Source of the DNA: Methanosphaera stadtmanae
Lineage (GTDB): Archaea; Methanobacteriota; Methanobacteria; Methanobacteriales; Methanobacteriaceae
Assembly (NCBI GenBank): GCA_015062825.1
Contig: SUTR01000002.1
Location: 25,932-89,931, forward strand
Direction of reading: 5' to 3'
Length of the DNA stretch: 64,000 bases
The notes under the pieces are model-generated. The model saw nothing but the letters and a program-made list of their open reading frames with translations, was not told the origin of the DNA and ran no database searches. The translations under genes and the position numbers were made by a program. How positions within the stretch are numbered: position 1 is the first letter of the stretch; each line of letters starts with the position of its first letter. Below, piece by piece: positions 9,553-18,816 of the stretch.

Positions 9553-10203
9553 ATGATAGGTATAATAGTTGGTGCAGGCCGAATAGGATTCAACCTAGCC
9601 CAAAGAATGTCAGAAAAACATGATATTACATTAATAGAAAAAGACAAAGAACGTTGTGAATATGTATCAGATATGATAGACTGTTATACAATTCATGGAA
9701 CTGGAACAAACACCACCCTACTTGAAGATGCAGATATATCCAAGGCAGACTTCTTCGTTGCAGCAACAGCAAATGACGAGGTAAATCTATTATCATCAGT
9801 ATATGCAAAAGATCATGGAGTGGAAAAAGTAGTTTCAAGATTAAACAACCTGGAAAATACAGATATATTTAAAAAACTACATATACCATTTATTAATCCA
9901 GAAAATAGTGCAAAACGATATATTACAAGAAACATCATAAGACCAACAGCACAAAACCTAGTATCAGTAGGAAAAGGTGATGCTGAAATAATAGAAGTAG
10001 TAGTCAGAAACAAGAACCTACTTTTTACCCCAATATACCAAATAGAAAACAACACAGATAAATTCAAGATAATAACAATCTACTCAGGAGATGAAGAAAT
10101 AATTCCAACCGAAGAAACTGAACTAGACTATGAAGACAGCATAGTAATATTAGTAAAACGTCAATATCTCAAAGAAGTACGAGAGCTATTTACAAAAAAA
10201 TAA
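9553..10203 (+). CDS. trkA: TrkA-type potassium uptake regulatory protein (RCK domains)
   Basis: The 216-residue protein opens with MIGIIVGAGRIGFNLAQRMSE, the NAD-binding Rossmann loop of TrkA-N/RCK domains, and the acidic ribose-binding residue follows in ITLIEKDKERCEYV. Residues about 1-130 form TrkA-N; the rest (EIIEVVVRNKNLLFTPI... to SIVILVKRQYLKEV) is a TrkA-C domain. It gates a TrkH/KtrB-type K+ channel at the membrane in response to nucleotides. No trkH gene is in the window, so the partner is encoded elsewhere. A GAGGAATT ribosome-binding site precedes the ATG. The following VWA gene lies 25 bp downstream and may share the transcript. Confidence 0.9.
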   Translation: MIGIIVGAGRIGFNLAQRMSEKHDITLIEKDKERCEYVSDMIDCYTIHGTGTNTTLLEDADISKADFFVAATANDEVNLLSSVYAKDHGVEKVVSRLNNLENTDIFKKLHIPFINPENSAKRYITRNIIRPTAQNLVSVGKGDAEIIEVVVRNKNLLFTPIYQIENNTDKFKIITIYSGDEEIIPTEETELDYEDSIVILVKRQYLKEVRELFTKK

Positions 10204-10228
10204 ATAAAAATGAACAAATTGATCATTT

Positions 10229-11344
10229 ATGAGCTATGAAAAAATATTAACTCTTTCATACTACCTTCGATTTGAAAGAATGGATGTCAGCATTAGAAGC
10301 AGCATAACAGCAACCCAAGTATGGAACCAATACAAAGATACATTCACTCTCAAGGAACTGAAAGATGCATTAAGATGCATATATGTTAAAAACAAGGAAG
10401 ATCTTCCAAAGTATGAACGAGCATTTAACAATGTATTCATATACAACAGAGATACAAAATACGAAAAAGCAGATAATACACCCTTAGATATAATTAAAAA
10501 TCAAAACTACAAATTACAGGAAAGTGAAGAGGGACCACGAGAAGATACTACACGAGAAACTATTATAAGACGTAGACTTCAACATAAAAAAGTCATAGAC
10601 AACACGATTCTAACGCAGGATGTTAAAACATTAGACACAATTGATCAAAGAGTATTTGCATTATGCAGTAAATTTAGTAAGAAAATAGCCAATCAACGAA
10701 AAATAAGAAAAAAAGAAGATACCTCACATCAAATACACATACCTAAAACCATTAGAAAAAACTTGAAAAATGGAGGACATCTGATAAATCTGGTATATAA
10801 AAAGCCACCTCTTCATAAGTCAAATCATTTATTCCTATGTGACATTAGCAGTTCATGTGAATGGGCTACAACATGGTTTTTTGCAATAATGCATGGATGC
10901 TATGAATCATTTGATAAACTTACAATATATGATTTTGACCATAGACTTGTTAATGTTACTGATATTTTGAATATGGAATTTAAAAATTCGTTCCAGATAA
11001 ATGTTGCACATCAATCATTAGGTCTTTATCCTAGAGCCCATTCTGACATGACAAAATCATTTACACAATTTCTAAAAACAAATAAGCTAGACCATAATAC
11101 AGATGTTATAATACTAACAGACTGTCGTGACTGGAATGGCCGACGTGTAAATGGAGTGTTGGAGAGTGCTACAATACTTAGAAAAATAGTGGTTAAAAGC
11201 CGTAGAGTAATAATATTTAATCCAGAAAACAAGTTCAGATGGAATACTCCTACAAGCTGTGTAAGAGACTATGAGGAAGCCGGAGCAAAAGTCTATGAAA
11301 CCAACACAATTGAACAGTTTGCACAGGCAATAAAAAATATATAA
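10229..11344 (+). CDS. VWA (CoxE-like) domain protein
   Basis: A 371-residue protein whose C-terminal half (about 190-371) is a von Willebrand A-type domain. HLFLCDISSSCEWAT gives the D-x-S-x-S metal-ion-dependent adhesion motif, and DVIILTDCRDWNGRRVNG matches the later MIDAS loop of the CoxE/YehP group. The N-terminal half is basic and mostly helical with no recognised domain. CoxE-like proteins usually work with a MoxR AAA+ ATPase as a metal-insertion or assembly chaperone; none is adjacent here. It follows trkA closely and converges on cobQ. The function of this copy is not established. Confidence 0.78.
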   Translation: MSYEKILTLSYYLRFERMDVSIRSSITATQVWNQYKDTFTLKELKDALRCIYVKNKEDLPKYERAFNNVFIYNRDTKYEKADNTPLDIIKNQNYKLQESEEGPREDTTRETIIRRRLQHKKVIDNTILTQDVKTLDTIDQRVFALCSKFSKKIANQRKIRKKEDTSHQIHIPKTIRKNLKNGGHLINLVYKKPPLHKSNHLFLCDISSSCEWATTWFFAIMHGCYESFDKLTIYDFDHRLVNVTDILNMEFKNSFQINVAHQSLGLYPRAHSDMTKSFTQFLKTNKLDHNTDVIILTDCRDWNGRRVNGVLESATILRKIVVKSRRVIIFNPENKFRWNTPTSCVRDYEEAGAKVYETNTIEQFAQAIKNI

Positions 11345-11388
11345 AATAAAGAGGGTGAAGAAAAATTATTTCATTTTTGTACTTTACT

Positions 11389-12900
11389 TTACTCTTCCAA
11401 TAATTTATTAATAAAGTCCATATCTATATTCTCAGCATAGAGATCCCCTAACTGATCATAGTTGACTCTTTTTGCATCTTTAAAGTCATCATTAGTTAAT
11501 CCTAATGGTTCTAATCCTTTTTTGATTCTTAACATGTCGGTAAAGTTTCTTCTAAATTCAAAGTTATGGAATATTCCATGGAAATATGTTCCACAGACAG
11601 TTCCAGTTATTGCTCCATCATATATCCCATCCTTATCGTTACCATTTCCTTTAGATACTTTTAAAAATGGTTTTTGGTTCTCTGCCAGATGAGTTATTCC
11701 TTCATGAAGTTCATAACCTGTTACTTCTGTATCTTTTTTAAATCCTAAAATGCTGTCACCAATTACAGTTGCTTGGCTTTGCTTTACAACTTTTTCAATT
11801 TGACCAAATTCTGTTTCCATATCTAAGAGTCCTAATGCATCAACTGTTCCATAGTTTGATTCCAGATGTGATTCATCAATGATTTTATTTCCAAGCATCT
11901 GATATCCTCCACAGATGCCAAAGATTGGTATTTTTTCAGACAATTTTTGTATTTTTTCGAATGCCCCTGATTTTTTAAGCTCTTCAATATCATGTACAGT
12001 ATTTCTTGTTCCTGGAATGATTAAAGCATCAATTCCTTCAAAGTCATCATATATGTCTACCAGTTTAATTCCTACATCAGGTTCATAATCCAATGGATCT
12101 ATATCTGTGAAGTTTGCTATTCTTGGTAGTCTAAGTGTTCCGATTGTAATCTTTTGATTTTCTGTAAAATGATGTGTTGACAATGATGCAGAATCTTCCT
12201 CAGGTACGTTTAGATTTTCTGCATATGGAACTATTCCAATTATTGGTACGCCAATAAGTTCTTCTACCTTTTCTATACCTGATTTTAGAACATCTGCATT
12301 TCCACGGAATTTGTTTATGATAATTGCCTTTATACGTTTTTGATCTTCCTCAGGCAATAGGAAATATGTTCCAACAATAGATGCGAATACTCCTCCACGA
12401 TCAATATCTGCCACCAATATTACATCAGCATCAGTTATTCTTGCAATCAACATGTTTGCCAAATCTTTATCATACATGTTTATTTCTGCAGGTGAACCTG
12501 CTCCTTCAATTAAGGTTATGTCATAATCTTCTTTAAGTATATCCAATGATTCATGTATTGCTTTTAGTGCTTCTTCCCTGAAACCATCTTGATATTCATC
12601 AAACCGCATATCTCCTGCAGGTTTTCCCTGTACTATTACCTGTGAGGTAAAATCTCCCTTTGGCTTTAAGAGAATAGGATTCATATGACAATTTGGTTCT
12701 ATATCTGCAGCTTCTGCCTGCATCACTTGAGCTATTGACATTTCATCATTGTCTCTTGTAGTGTATGAATTTAAGGACATGTTTTGTGACTTGAATGGTG
12801 TTACCCTATATCCTTTTCGTGCTAATAAGTTACATAATGCAGCTACGGTTAAAGTTTTTCCTGCATTTGATGATGTTCCTTGAAACATTATGTACTTCAT
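11389..12900 (-). CDS. cobQ: Cobyric acid synthase (adenosylcobyric acid amidase)
   Basis: A 503-residue CobQ/CbiP enzyme, which amidates four side chains of the corrin ring using glutamine and ATP. The N-terminal P-loop-like dethiobiotin-synthetase domain begins with MFQGTSSNAGKTLTVAAL. The C-terminal class I glutaminase domain has its nucleophile Cys in FGICGGYQMLG and its His in GTYFHGIFHN. Full length and all key residues are present. It serves corrinoid cofactor synthesis, needed for the Mtr and methanol methyltransferases of methanogens. It is a lone gene convergent with the VWA gene; no other cob gene is nearby. Confidence 0.95.
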   Translation of the reverse strand: MKYIMFQGTSSNAGKTLTVAALCNLLARKGYRVTPFKSQNMSLNSYTTRDNDEMSIAQVMQAEAADIEPNCHMNPILLKPKGDFTSQVIVQGKPAGDMRFDEYQDGFREEALKAIHESLDILKEDYDITLIEGAGSPAEINMYDKDLANMLIARITDADVILVADIDRGGVFASIVGTYFLLPEEDQKRIKAIIINKFRGNADVLKSGIEKVEELIGVPIIGIVPYAENLNVPEEDSASLSTHHFTENQKITIGTLRLPRIANFTDIDPLDYEPDVGIKLVDIYDDFEGIDALIIPGTRNTVHDIEELKKSGAFEKIQKLSEKIPIFGICGGYQMLGNKIIDESHLESNYGTVDALGLLDMETEFGQIEKVVKQSQATVIGDSILGFKKDTEVTGYELHEGITHLAENQKPFLKVSKGNGNDKDGIYDGAITGTVCGTYFHGIFHNFEFRRNFTDMLRIKKGLEPLGLTNDDFKDAKRVNYDQLGDLYAENIDMDFINKLLEE

Positions 12901-13127
12901 GTTATTGTACTCCCAATTTATTAAAATATACTATTATCTTTATATCTCAATTTATTAATATGTATTTGAAAGATATTTTTGGTAGTTAAAAATATATATG
13001 AACTATTTTAGAAAAATTTGCAAAAAAGACACTTTTAAATACCTTTTGTAACTTAAATATATTATGTAATAATAGGAATAATATAATATAAAAAAAAATA
13101 TAAAATTAATAAGGTCACATTAACGAA

Positions 13128-15188
13128 TTGAAAGATAAAAATCAAGGAGGGTTAAGTATTACTGATGAAGATAATAATCAAATAATAGAAGAAAAAATAA
13201 ATGAAGAAGAAGAAACAACCATCATAAATGAAGAAAAAGAAGATATTGATGAAAATAACCCTGAAACAGATACAAAAAATATGGACCATTCAATAGCAGA
13301 TGTAAATCCTGAAGAATATGTGGATACCGAAAATATTGAAATACCAAAAATGCTTATTGACCAAATCATAGGACAGGAAGAAGCAGTAGAAACAATCAAA
13401 AAAGCAGCGAAACAAAGAAGAAACGTCTTGCTAATAGGAGAACCAGGTATTGGAAAGTCAATGATTGCAAAGGCAATGAGTGAATTACTTCCACCAGAAG
13501 AACTCCAGGATGTACTATTATACCCAAATATAGAAAATCCAAACAATCCATTGGTAGGAGTAATGCCTGCAGGTCAAGGACAAAAAATAATGGAAAATGC
13601 AAAAAGACAAAACAAGGGACAGGAAGAAAAGAAAAACATCTTAATGATTGCAATAATGGCACTTATTATGGCAATAGGATTTATGACTGACCAATTCCTA
13701 ACAGCAATAATTGCAATTGCAATAGTATTCTTTGCATTCTACCAAATCAAACCAAAAACTCAACAGTCCACACCAAAATTACTCATAAACAATGATGAGA
13801 AAAAAGTTGCACCATTTGTAGATGCAACAGGAGCACATGCAGGAGCACTACTAGGCGATGTAAGACACGACCCATACCAATCAGGAGGTCTTGGAACACC
13901 AGCTCATGAAAGAGTAGAAAGTGGAATGATACACCGTGCAAACAAAGGAGTATTATACATAGATGAAATCGGAACAATGACCATGAAAACACAACAGGAA
14001 CTCCTAACTGCAATGCAAGAACACAAATACCAGATAACAGGACAAAGTGATAACAGCAGTGGTGCAATGGTAAGATCAGAAGCAGTACCATGTGACTTTG
14101 TACTAGTAGCATCAGGTAACCTTGAAGTGCTAAAAGACATGCATATCGCATTACGTTCAAGAATAAGAGGATACGGTTATGAAGTATTCATGAAAGATTC
14201 AATGAAAGACACACCAGAAAACCGTAAAAAACTAGGACAATTCGTAGCTCAAGAAGTAAAAAATGATGGAAGAATACCACATTTCAGCAAAGAAGCAGTT
14301 GCAGAAGTAATTAAGGAAGCACAACGTCGTGCAGGTAAAAAAGATGCTCTTACACTTAAACTGAGAGATCTTGGAGGACTTGTCAGAGCAGCCGGAGATG
14401 TTGCAGTAGAACAAAATGCAAATGAAGTAACTGTAGACCATGTATTTGAAGCTAAAAAACAATCCAGAACACTTGAACAACAAATAGCAGACAGATACAT
14501 ATCACAAAGAAAAGAATACAGTGTATTTTCAAATGAAGGATCCAAGATTGGATGTATCAATGGACTGGCAGTAATCGGAAATTCAAGTGGAATCGTACTT
14601 CCAATTGCAGCAGAAGCAGCACCATCACAAAGTAAAGAAGAAGGAAAAATCATTGCAGCAGGTAAACTAGGAGATATTGCTAAAGAAGCAGTACAGAATG
14701 TAGGTGCTATTATCAAGAAAAGCATTGGAACAGATATATCCAACTATGACATACACATCCAGTTTGTACAGTCATATGATGGAGTCGAAGGTGACAGTGC
14801 AAGTGTATCAATGGCAACTGCAATCATCTCGGCAATAGAAGACATCCCTATCGATCAGACACTTGCCCTTACCGGTTCACTTAGTGTACGTGGAACTGTA
14901 TTGCCAATTGGTGGAGCAACATATAAAATTGAAGCGGCAGCAGAATCCGGTATGAAAAAGGTACTTATTCCATCAAGCAATCTTAACGATGTGCTTATCG
15001 AGAAGAAATATGTTGACCAAATTGAAATCATACCAGTGGATACCCTTACAGATGTACTTGAACATGCACTTGTAGGACCTAAAAAAGATGCATTCATCAA
15101 AAACCTCAAAGAAAACAAAATAGATAAAATCAAAGATATAATACCAAATGCATCAGACATAATACCACCAAAAGCTACAAGAAACTAA
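13128..15188 (+). CDS. lonB: Archaeal membrane-bound Lon protease (LonB)
   Basis: An ATP-dependent AAA+ protease of the archaeal LonB type. The Walker A motif GEPGIGKS lies at about residue 104. A two-helix membrane hairpin (about 168-205, [16 protein letters not shown] onward) is inserted in the AAA+ domain, anchoring the enzyme to the cytoplasmic membrane. The protease domain has catalytic Ser557 ([11 protein letters not shown]) and Lys600 ([11 protein letters not shown]), spaced 43 residues apart as in M. jannaschii Lon. The N-terminal 65 residues are very acidic. The start is uncertain: only a TTG at 13128 is available, with a poor ribosome-binding site, while a good GGAGGG at 13146-13151 sits before an ATT codon. 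Confidence 0.93.
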   Translation: MKDKNQGGLSITDEDNNQIIEEKINEEEETTIINEEKEDIDENNPETDTKNMDHSIADVNPEEYVDTENIEIPKMLIDQIIGQEEAVETIKKAAKQRRNVLLIGEPGIGKSMIAKAMSELLPPEELQDVLLYPNIENPNNPLVGVMPAGQGQKIMENAKRQNKGQEEKKNILMIAIMALIMAIGFMTDQFLTAIIAIAIVFFAFYQIKPKTQQSTPKLLINNDEKKVAPFVDATGAHAGALLGDVRHDPYQSGGLGTPAHERVESGMIHRANKGVLYIDEIGTMTMKTQQELLTAMQEHKYQITGQSDNSSGAMVRSEAVPCDFVLVASGNLEVLKDMHIALRSRIRGYGYEVFMKDSMKDTPENRKKLGQFVAQEVKNDGRIPHFSKEAVAEVIKEAQRRAGKKDALTLKLRDLGGLVRAAGDVAVEQNANEVTVDHVFEAKKQSRTLEQQIADRYISQRKEYSVFSNEGSKIGCINGLAVIGNSSGIVLPIAAEAAPSQSKEEGKIIAAGKLGDIAKEAVQNVGAIIKKSIGTDISNYDIHIQFVQSYDGVEGDSASVSMATAIISAIEDIPIDQTLALTGSLSVRGTVLPIGGATYKIEAAAESGMKKVLIPSSNLNDVLIEKKYVDQIEIIPVDTLTDVLEHALVGPKKDAFIKNLKENKIDKIKDIIPNASDIIPPKATRN

Positions 15189-15560
15189 TAACATCCACTT
15201 AACTTTTATTTTTTTTTAAATTTTTAATTTATTTTTTGAGTATTTAATAAACATAGATTATCCAATCATTTTTTTAATAAAAATAAATATTAGATTTCAT
15301 AAATTATTATAAACATCATAGATTTTAATCTAAAATAAATAAATAGAAAATAACAGTATAATACATTTTACAGTATACATTAAAGCTTTTTTTAATAAAA
15401 AATAAATTATTTTTAACTTTTAGAACTTAAAATATCAAAATATTCTATTTTAAATGATATAAACTATATTAAATTCTTTTTAGATATATATTAATATTCA
15501 AATACTTTTAATTTAACTATAGATAATTTTAAAGGTATTAAAAATTATGGTGAAATTATT
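15189..15560. other. Intergenic region upstream of adhesin-like gene
   Basis: About 370 bp, very AT-rich, with the lonB terminator at its left end. The adhesin ribosome-binding site (GGTGA) is at its right end. No reading frame, repeat or RNA gene was recognised. Confidence 0.6.
15205..15217 (+). terminator. Oligo-T terminator after lonB
   Basis: A T-rich tract (TTTTATTTTTTTT) 17 bp past the lonB stop codon. Archaeal RNA polymerase terminates on such oligo-T runs without needing a hairpin, and none is visible here. Confidence 0.5.
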
Positions 15561-18065
15561 ATGTCAAACAAAAAAATTACTTTGTTTGTAATGACAATGA
15601 TGCTTTTAATAATTGGATTATCAGCAGTTTCAGCAATTGACAATCAAACAATTGATTCTTCAAATGATTTTGATAATTCAGTTAAAGAAAACAACATAAA
15701 TTCAGCTATATATACAGATGAATCAGATATTGCTAAATCTGATAATATAGAAGAGGGCATTACAAATAAAGATATTCAAATAGAAGATAAAAATATAAAG
15801 ACAGATAAGACGATTGTAATTAACAATCAAACATTTAGCACATACTTTAAAGATGAATATCTTACTGATGAGGTATCACCAGGTGATACTTTGGATTTCC
15901 AGGGAAGTTTTCTTGGTGAAGAATTCTCAATGATTATTGACAAACCGGTTAATATCATAACATCAACCAATGATGCATACGTATGTGTAAATACAACTTC
16001 TGGAGATTTAAGTGGTGCAGCGGCTGTCACATCATTTACAATAATTAATGGTGGATCATATACCAATGTAAGTGGAATATACTTCTATAATACTCAGATA
16101 TTTATTAAGAATGCAAATCATGTAACTATAAATAATATATCTGCCATTGTGGAAGATAGGCCTGTTGGTAGTGGTGTAGGTCAAACTGCAATACGTGAGA
16201 ATTCAAGTTATATTACAGTGGAAAACAGTACAATATCCACAAAAAACAATGGTGGAAGTACCAGTATGGCTCTTTCATGGGCAAATAACTGTATCATACG
16301 TAACAATAGAATAATTGGTATTGGAAATGTTGGAAATTTATTCTACTTTAACACATTCAATCTGGATACTACTCCAACTAATGAAACTGGACAAACAGAC
16401 TTTTCAATAGTAAATGTAAACAATACAGTAGAAAACAATATTATGATAGGACCGGATACAGCTGCAAGTATATGTTATGGAATTGCCATAAGTGGTTCAA
16501 ACAATATCATAAGAAACAATACCATAAACTATACAGGAATGGGAATAAATAATATGCAAGGTTTACCTGACTATTATACTAATATAACCATCATAGACAA
16601 TACATTTAATGGATGTAACATCAATACACCATGTGGAAGTAGTTTAATAAATAACACTGTTACCGGTTATGTAAGATTATGTAAGGAGGATGTGGTATTA
16701 GAAAACAACAACATTAAACAACTTCAGGTGACAATAAATAATGTTCAAGTAACAAATCAAACAGTAGATGAAGTACTCCTACAAAACTCCATAAAAAACA
16801 TTACAATAGAAAACTGTACAATAAACGACAACATAACTGTAAAAGGCAGCTCAAGAAATAATGCACCTGCAAACATCACAATAAATAACAATCAAATAAA
16901 TGGAAATGTATACCTCAACGGAACAAACACATTAACATTATCAAACAATAACATAACCAATCAAGTAATCCTAGGATCAAGAAACTACAATCAAAATGTT
17001 AACATAACAAACAACAACATCACAACCGATAATGAATATGCAATCATAGTAAACACCACAATATCCAGACTAAACATATCAGACAACTACCTACTAACAA
17101 ATAACACATCAGGTAACGATGCAATATTCCTCAAATCAAACAGTTCAGACCACATAATAAACAATGAAGCAATCGAGCCACCAATCAATATAGAAATTAA
17201 AAACATAACAATAGATGATGTATTAATCGTCAACAAAACATCAAACATTACAGTAATAGTAACTAATGACAATGATGAAGAAGTAAACGGTACCATAACA
17301 ATAACAGACGGACAAGTAACAGTAACAAGTGATGAAAAAACATTAACCTACACACCAACCACTAGTGGAGATAAAGAATTGACTGTGACATTTACCAATG
17401 GAAAAGAATCTGCTTCTACAAGCATCAACATAACAGTTGAGCCTATTGAACTGGTAGTTGATGATATAAATGCAAGGGTAAATCAGACAATCAACATTAC
17501 CGCCAGAATCACTGCAGTAAATGAAACATTAACTGAAATTAATAAGGGTAAAGTAGTATTTAAGGTAAATGGTAAAACACTTAAAGACGAAAATGGCAAA
17601 GTAATCTATGCAAAAGTAGTAAATGGAATTGCAACTATAGAAAACTATACTGTACCACAAAGCTGGAATAAAGCAGCTATTACAATAGAAGCAGTATACT
17701 CTGGATCAGTACAGCAAAATGCATTAAGAAGCCAAAAACAGAATATGACAATTACTCAGGCAGAACCAACAATTACAACTGAAGATATCACAGCAAAAAT
17801 AGCAGATACAATTACATTAAAGGCAACAGTTAATGATAATGGCAATCAATTAAACTCTTCCAAAGTAGTCTTTAAGATTAATGGAAAAAGTGTTAAAGAT
17901 GCTGATGGAAAAGTAATCTATGTAGAACTAACAGATAATGTAGCTAGCATTGAATATACATTGCCTTCAACATATAAATCCAAATCATATACCATTACAG
18001 CAGTACTTATAACTGCGGAGTATAATAGATTTGAAGACAATAAGACATTAACCATTACAAAATAA
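15561..18065 (+). CDS. Adhesin-like surface protein (parallel beta-helix plus Ig-like domains)
   Basis: An 834-residue secreted protein. Residues 1-25 form a signal peptide ending near VSAID. An acidic, Asn-rich linker follows to about 90. The central part (about 95-555) is a run of NNTI/ENNTI-type repeats typical of right-handed parallel beta-helices in polysaccharide-binding or -cleaving proteins. An Ig-like domain follows, then two tandem Ig-like modules with the phrase VFKVNGKTLKD or VFKINGKSVKD. The protein ends in TLTITK without a membrane anchor or sorting signal. The same terminal pair ends the 39-45 kb adhesin. The GGTGA site before the ATG fixes the start. It is presumably bound to the pseudomurein wall; ligand unknown. 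Confidence 0.85.
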   Translation: MSNKKITLFVMTMMLLIIGLSAVSAIDNQTIDSSNDFDNSVKENNINSAIYTDESDIAKSDNIEEGITNKDIQIEDKNIKTDKTIVINNQTFSTYFKDEYLTDEVSPGDTLDFQGSFLGEEFSMIIDKPVNIITSTNDAYVCVNTTSGDLSGAAAVTSFTIINGGSYTNVSGIYFYNTQIFIKNANHVTINNISAIVEDRPVGSGVGQTAIRENSSYITVENSTISTKNNGGSTSMALSWANNCIIRNNRIIGIGNVGNLFYFNTFNLDTTPTNETGQTDFSIVNVNNTVENNIMIGPDTAASICYGIAISGSNNIIRNNTINYTGMGINNMQGLPDYYTNITIIDNTFNGCNINTPCGSSLINNTVTGYVRLCKEDVVLENNNIKQLQVTINNVQVTNQTVDEVLLQNSIKNITIENCTINDNITVKGSSRNNAPANITINNNQINGNVYLNGTNTLTLSNNNITNQVILGSRNYNQNVNITNNNITTDNEYAIIVNTTISRLNISDNYLLTNNTSGNDAIFLKSNSSDHIINNEAIEPPINIEIKNITIDDVLIVNKTSNITVIVTNDNDEEVNGTITITDGQVTVTSDEKTLTYTPTTSGDKELTVTFTNGKESASTSINITVEPIELVVDDINARVNQTINITARITAVNETLTEINKGKVVFKVNGKTLKDENGKVIYAKVVNGIATIENYTVPQSWNKAAITIEAVYSGSVQQNALRSQKQNMTITQAEPTITTEDITAKIADTITLKATVNDNGNQLNSSKVVFKINGKSVKDADGKVIYVELTDNVASIEYTLPSTYKSKSYTITAVLITAEYNRFEDNKTLTITK

Positions 18066-18131
18066 TATAAGAATAAATTTAAAGAAGAAAAAAAAATTTG
18101 ATAAATATTTTTCCTCTCCATTATTTTTTTT

Positions 18132-18392
18132 TTATTTTTTCCAACGTTTAAGTTGTGGAATGAACTTGTTTAACATTACAGTTACTGATTGTTCATCCAT
18201 ATCAGTATTTTCAACTGTGAGTGGAATACAGAATTCTATCATCTCTTCCATTGTAAAGTCCTGTGTAAATTCACCATCCTCATAACAGTACTTACAGTAA
18301 TCCTCACTTTTTGAGCCATCCTTATTGTTTCCATATAATTCATCAGTCATTGGCATTCCACATGACTGGCAATAATTCTGATTATCCATCAT
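18132..18392 (-). CDS. Small zinc-ribbon protein
   Basis: An 86-residue protein beginning MMDNQNYCQSCGMPM and continuing to YCKYCYEDGEFTQDF, a C-x2-C...C-x2-C zinc ribbon of the type found in many small bacterial and archaeal proteins (the putative zinc-ribbon family with YCxYC). The C-terminal half is helical, with no catalytic motif. It stands alone between the adhesin (convergent) and a long intergenic region. It may be a regulator or a redox/metal-sensing protein; nothing in the context decides this. Two adjacent Met codons at the start leave a one-residue ambiguity. Confidence 0.82.
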   Translation of the reverse strand: MMDNQNYCQSCGMPMTDELYGNNKDGSKSEDYCKYCYEDGEFTQDFTMEEMIEFCIPLTVENTDMDEQSVTVMLNKFIPQLKRWKK

Positions 18393-18816
18393 AAATCACC
18401 TTATATCTTGTTTATAAATAATTTCAACTTTGATACATTTAAAGTTATGGAAAGAAAATGGGGGGATATATTCTTTAAAAATAGGATTATATATGATAGA
18501 GATTATTTAAAACTCAGAAATCTTTAATGATTTCATGAAATATCAATTCAACTGTAATGATTATAGTTATAAATTATTATTAAACAAAAAAAATAGATAC
18601 TAATATATACTATTTAAAAAAGATATTATTACATTATAAAATATTTATATTTCATAATAGCAAAATTTAAAAGAAAAAATTAAAACTACAACTAAAAAAG
18701 ATATTAAAATTCCAACAAAGAACAATAAAAATAGAATTAATTAAAAAGAGCATAATACGCCCGTATTAAATTATAAAAATAGATATAATAGAAATTTATA
18801 CCGTTGGAGAATTATT
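18393..18816. other. Intergenic region and probable long leader of the DEAD-box gene
   Basis: About 420 bp of A-rich DNA without a gene, between the divergent zinc-ribbon and helicase genes. Its one clear structural element is the inverted repeat at 18753-18768, listed separately. The rest is low-complexity AT sequence. Confidence 0.55.
18753..18768 (+). promoter_or_regulatory. Inverted repeat upstream of DEAD-box helicase
   Basis: A perfect 7-bp inverted repeat, TAATACG-CC-CGTATTA, about 50 bp before the helicase start. It has unusually GC-rich ends at its centre for this region. It could be a protein-binding operator or, in the transcript, a small hairpin. No known motif was recognised. 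Confidence 0.4.

Noticed and set aside
13178..14743. Several long open frames antisense to lonB
   Set aside because: They are shadows of a biased AT-rich coding strand, rich in Ser, Phe and Leu, without ribosome-binding sites, and lonB itself has complete motifs.
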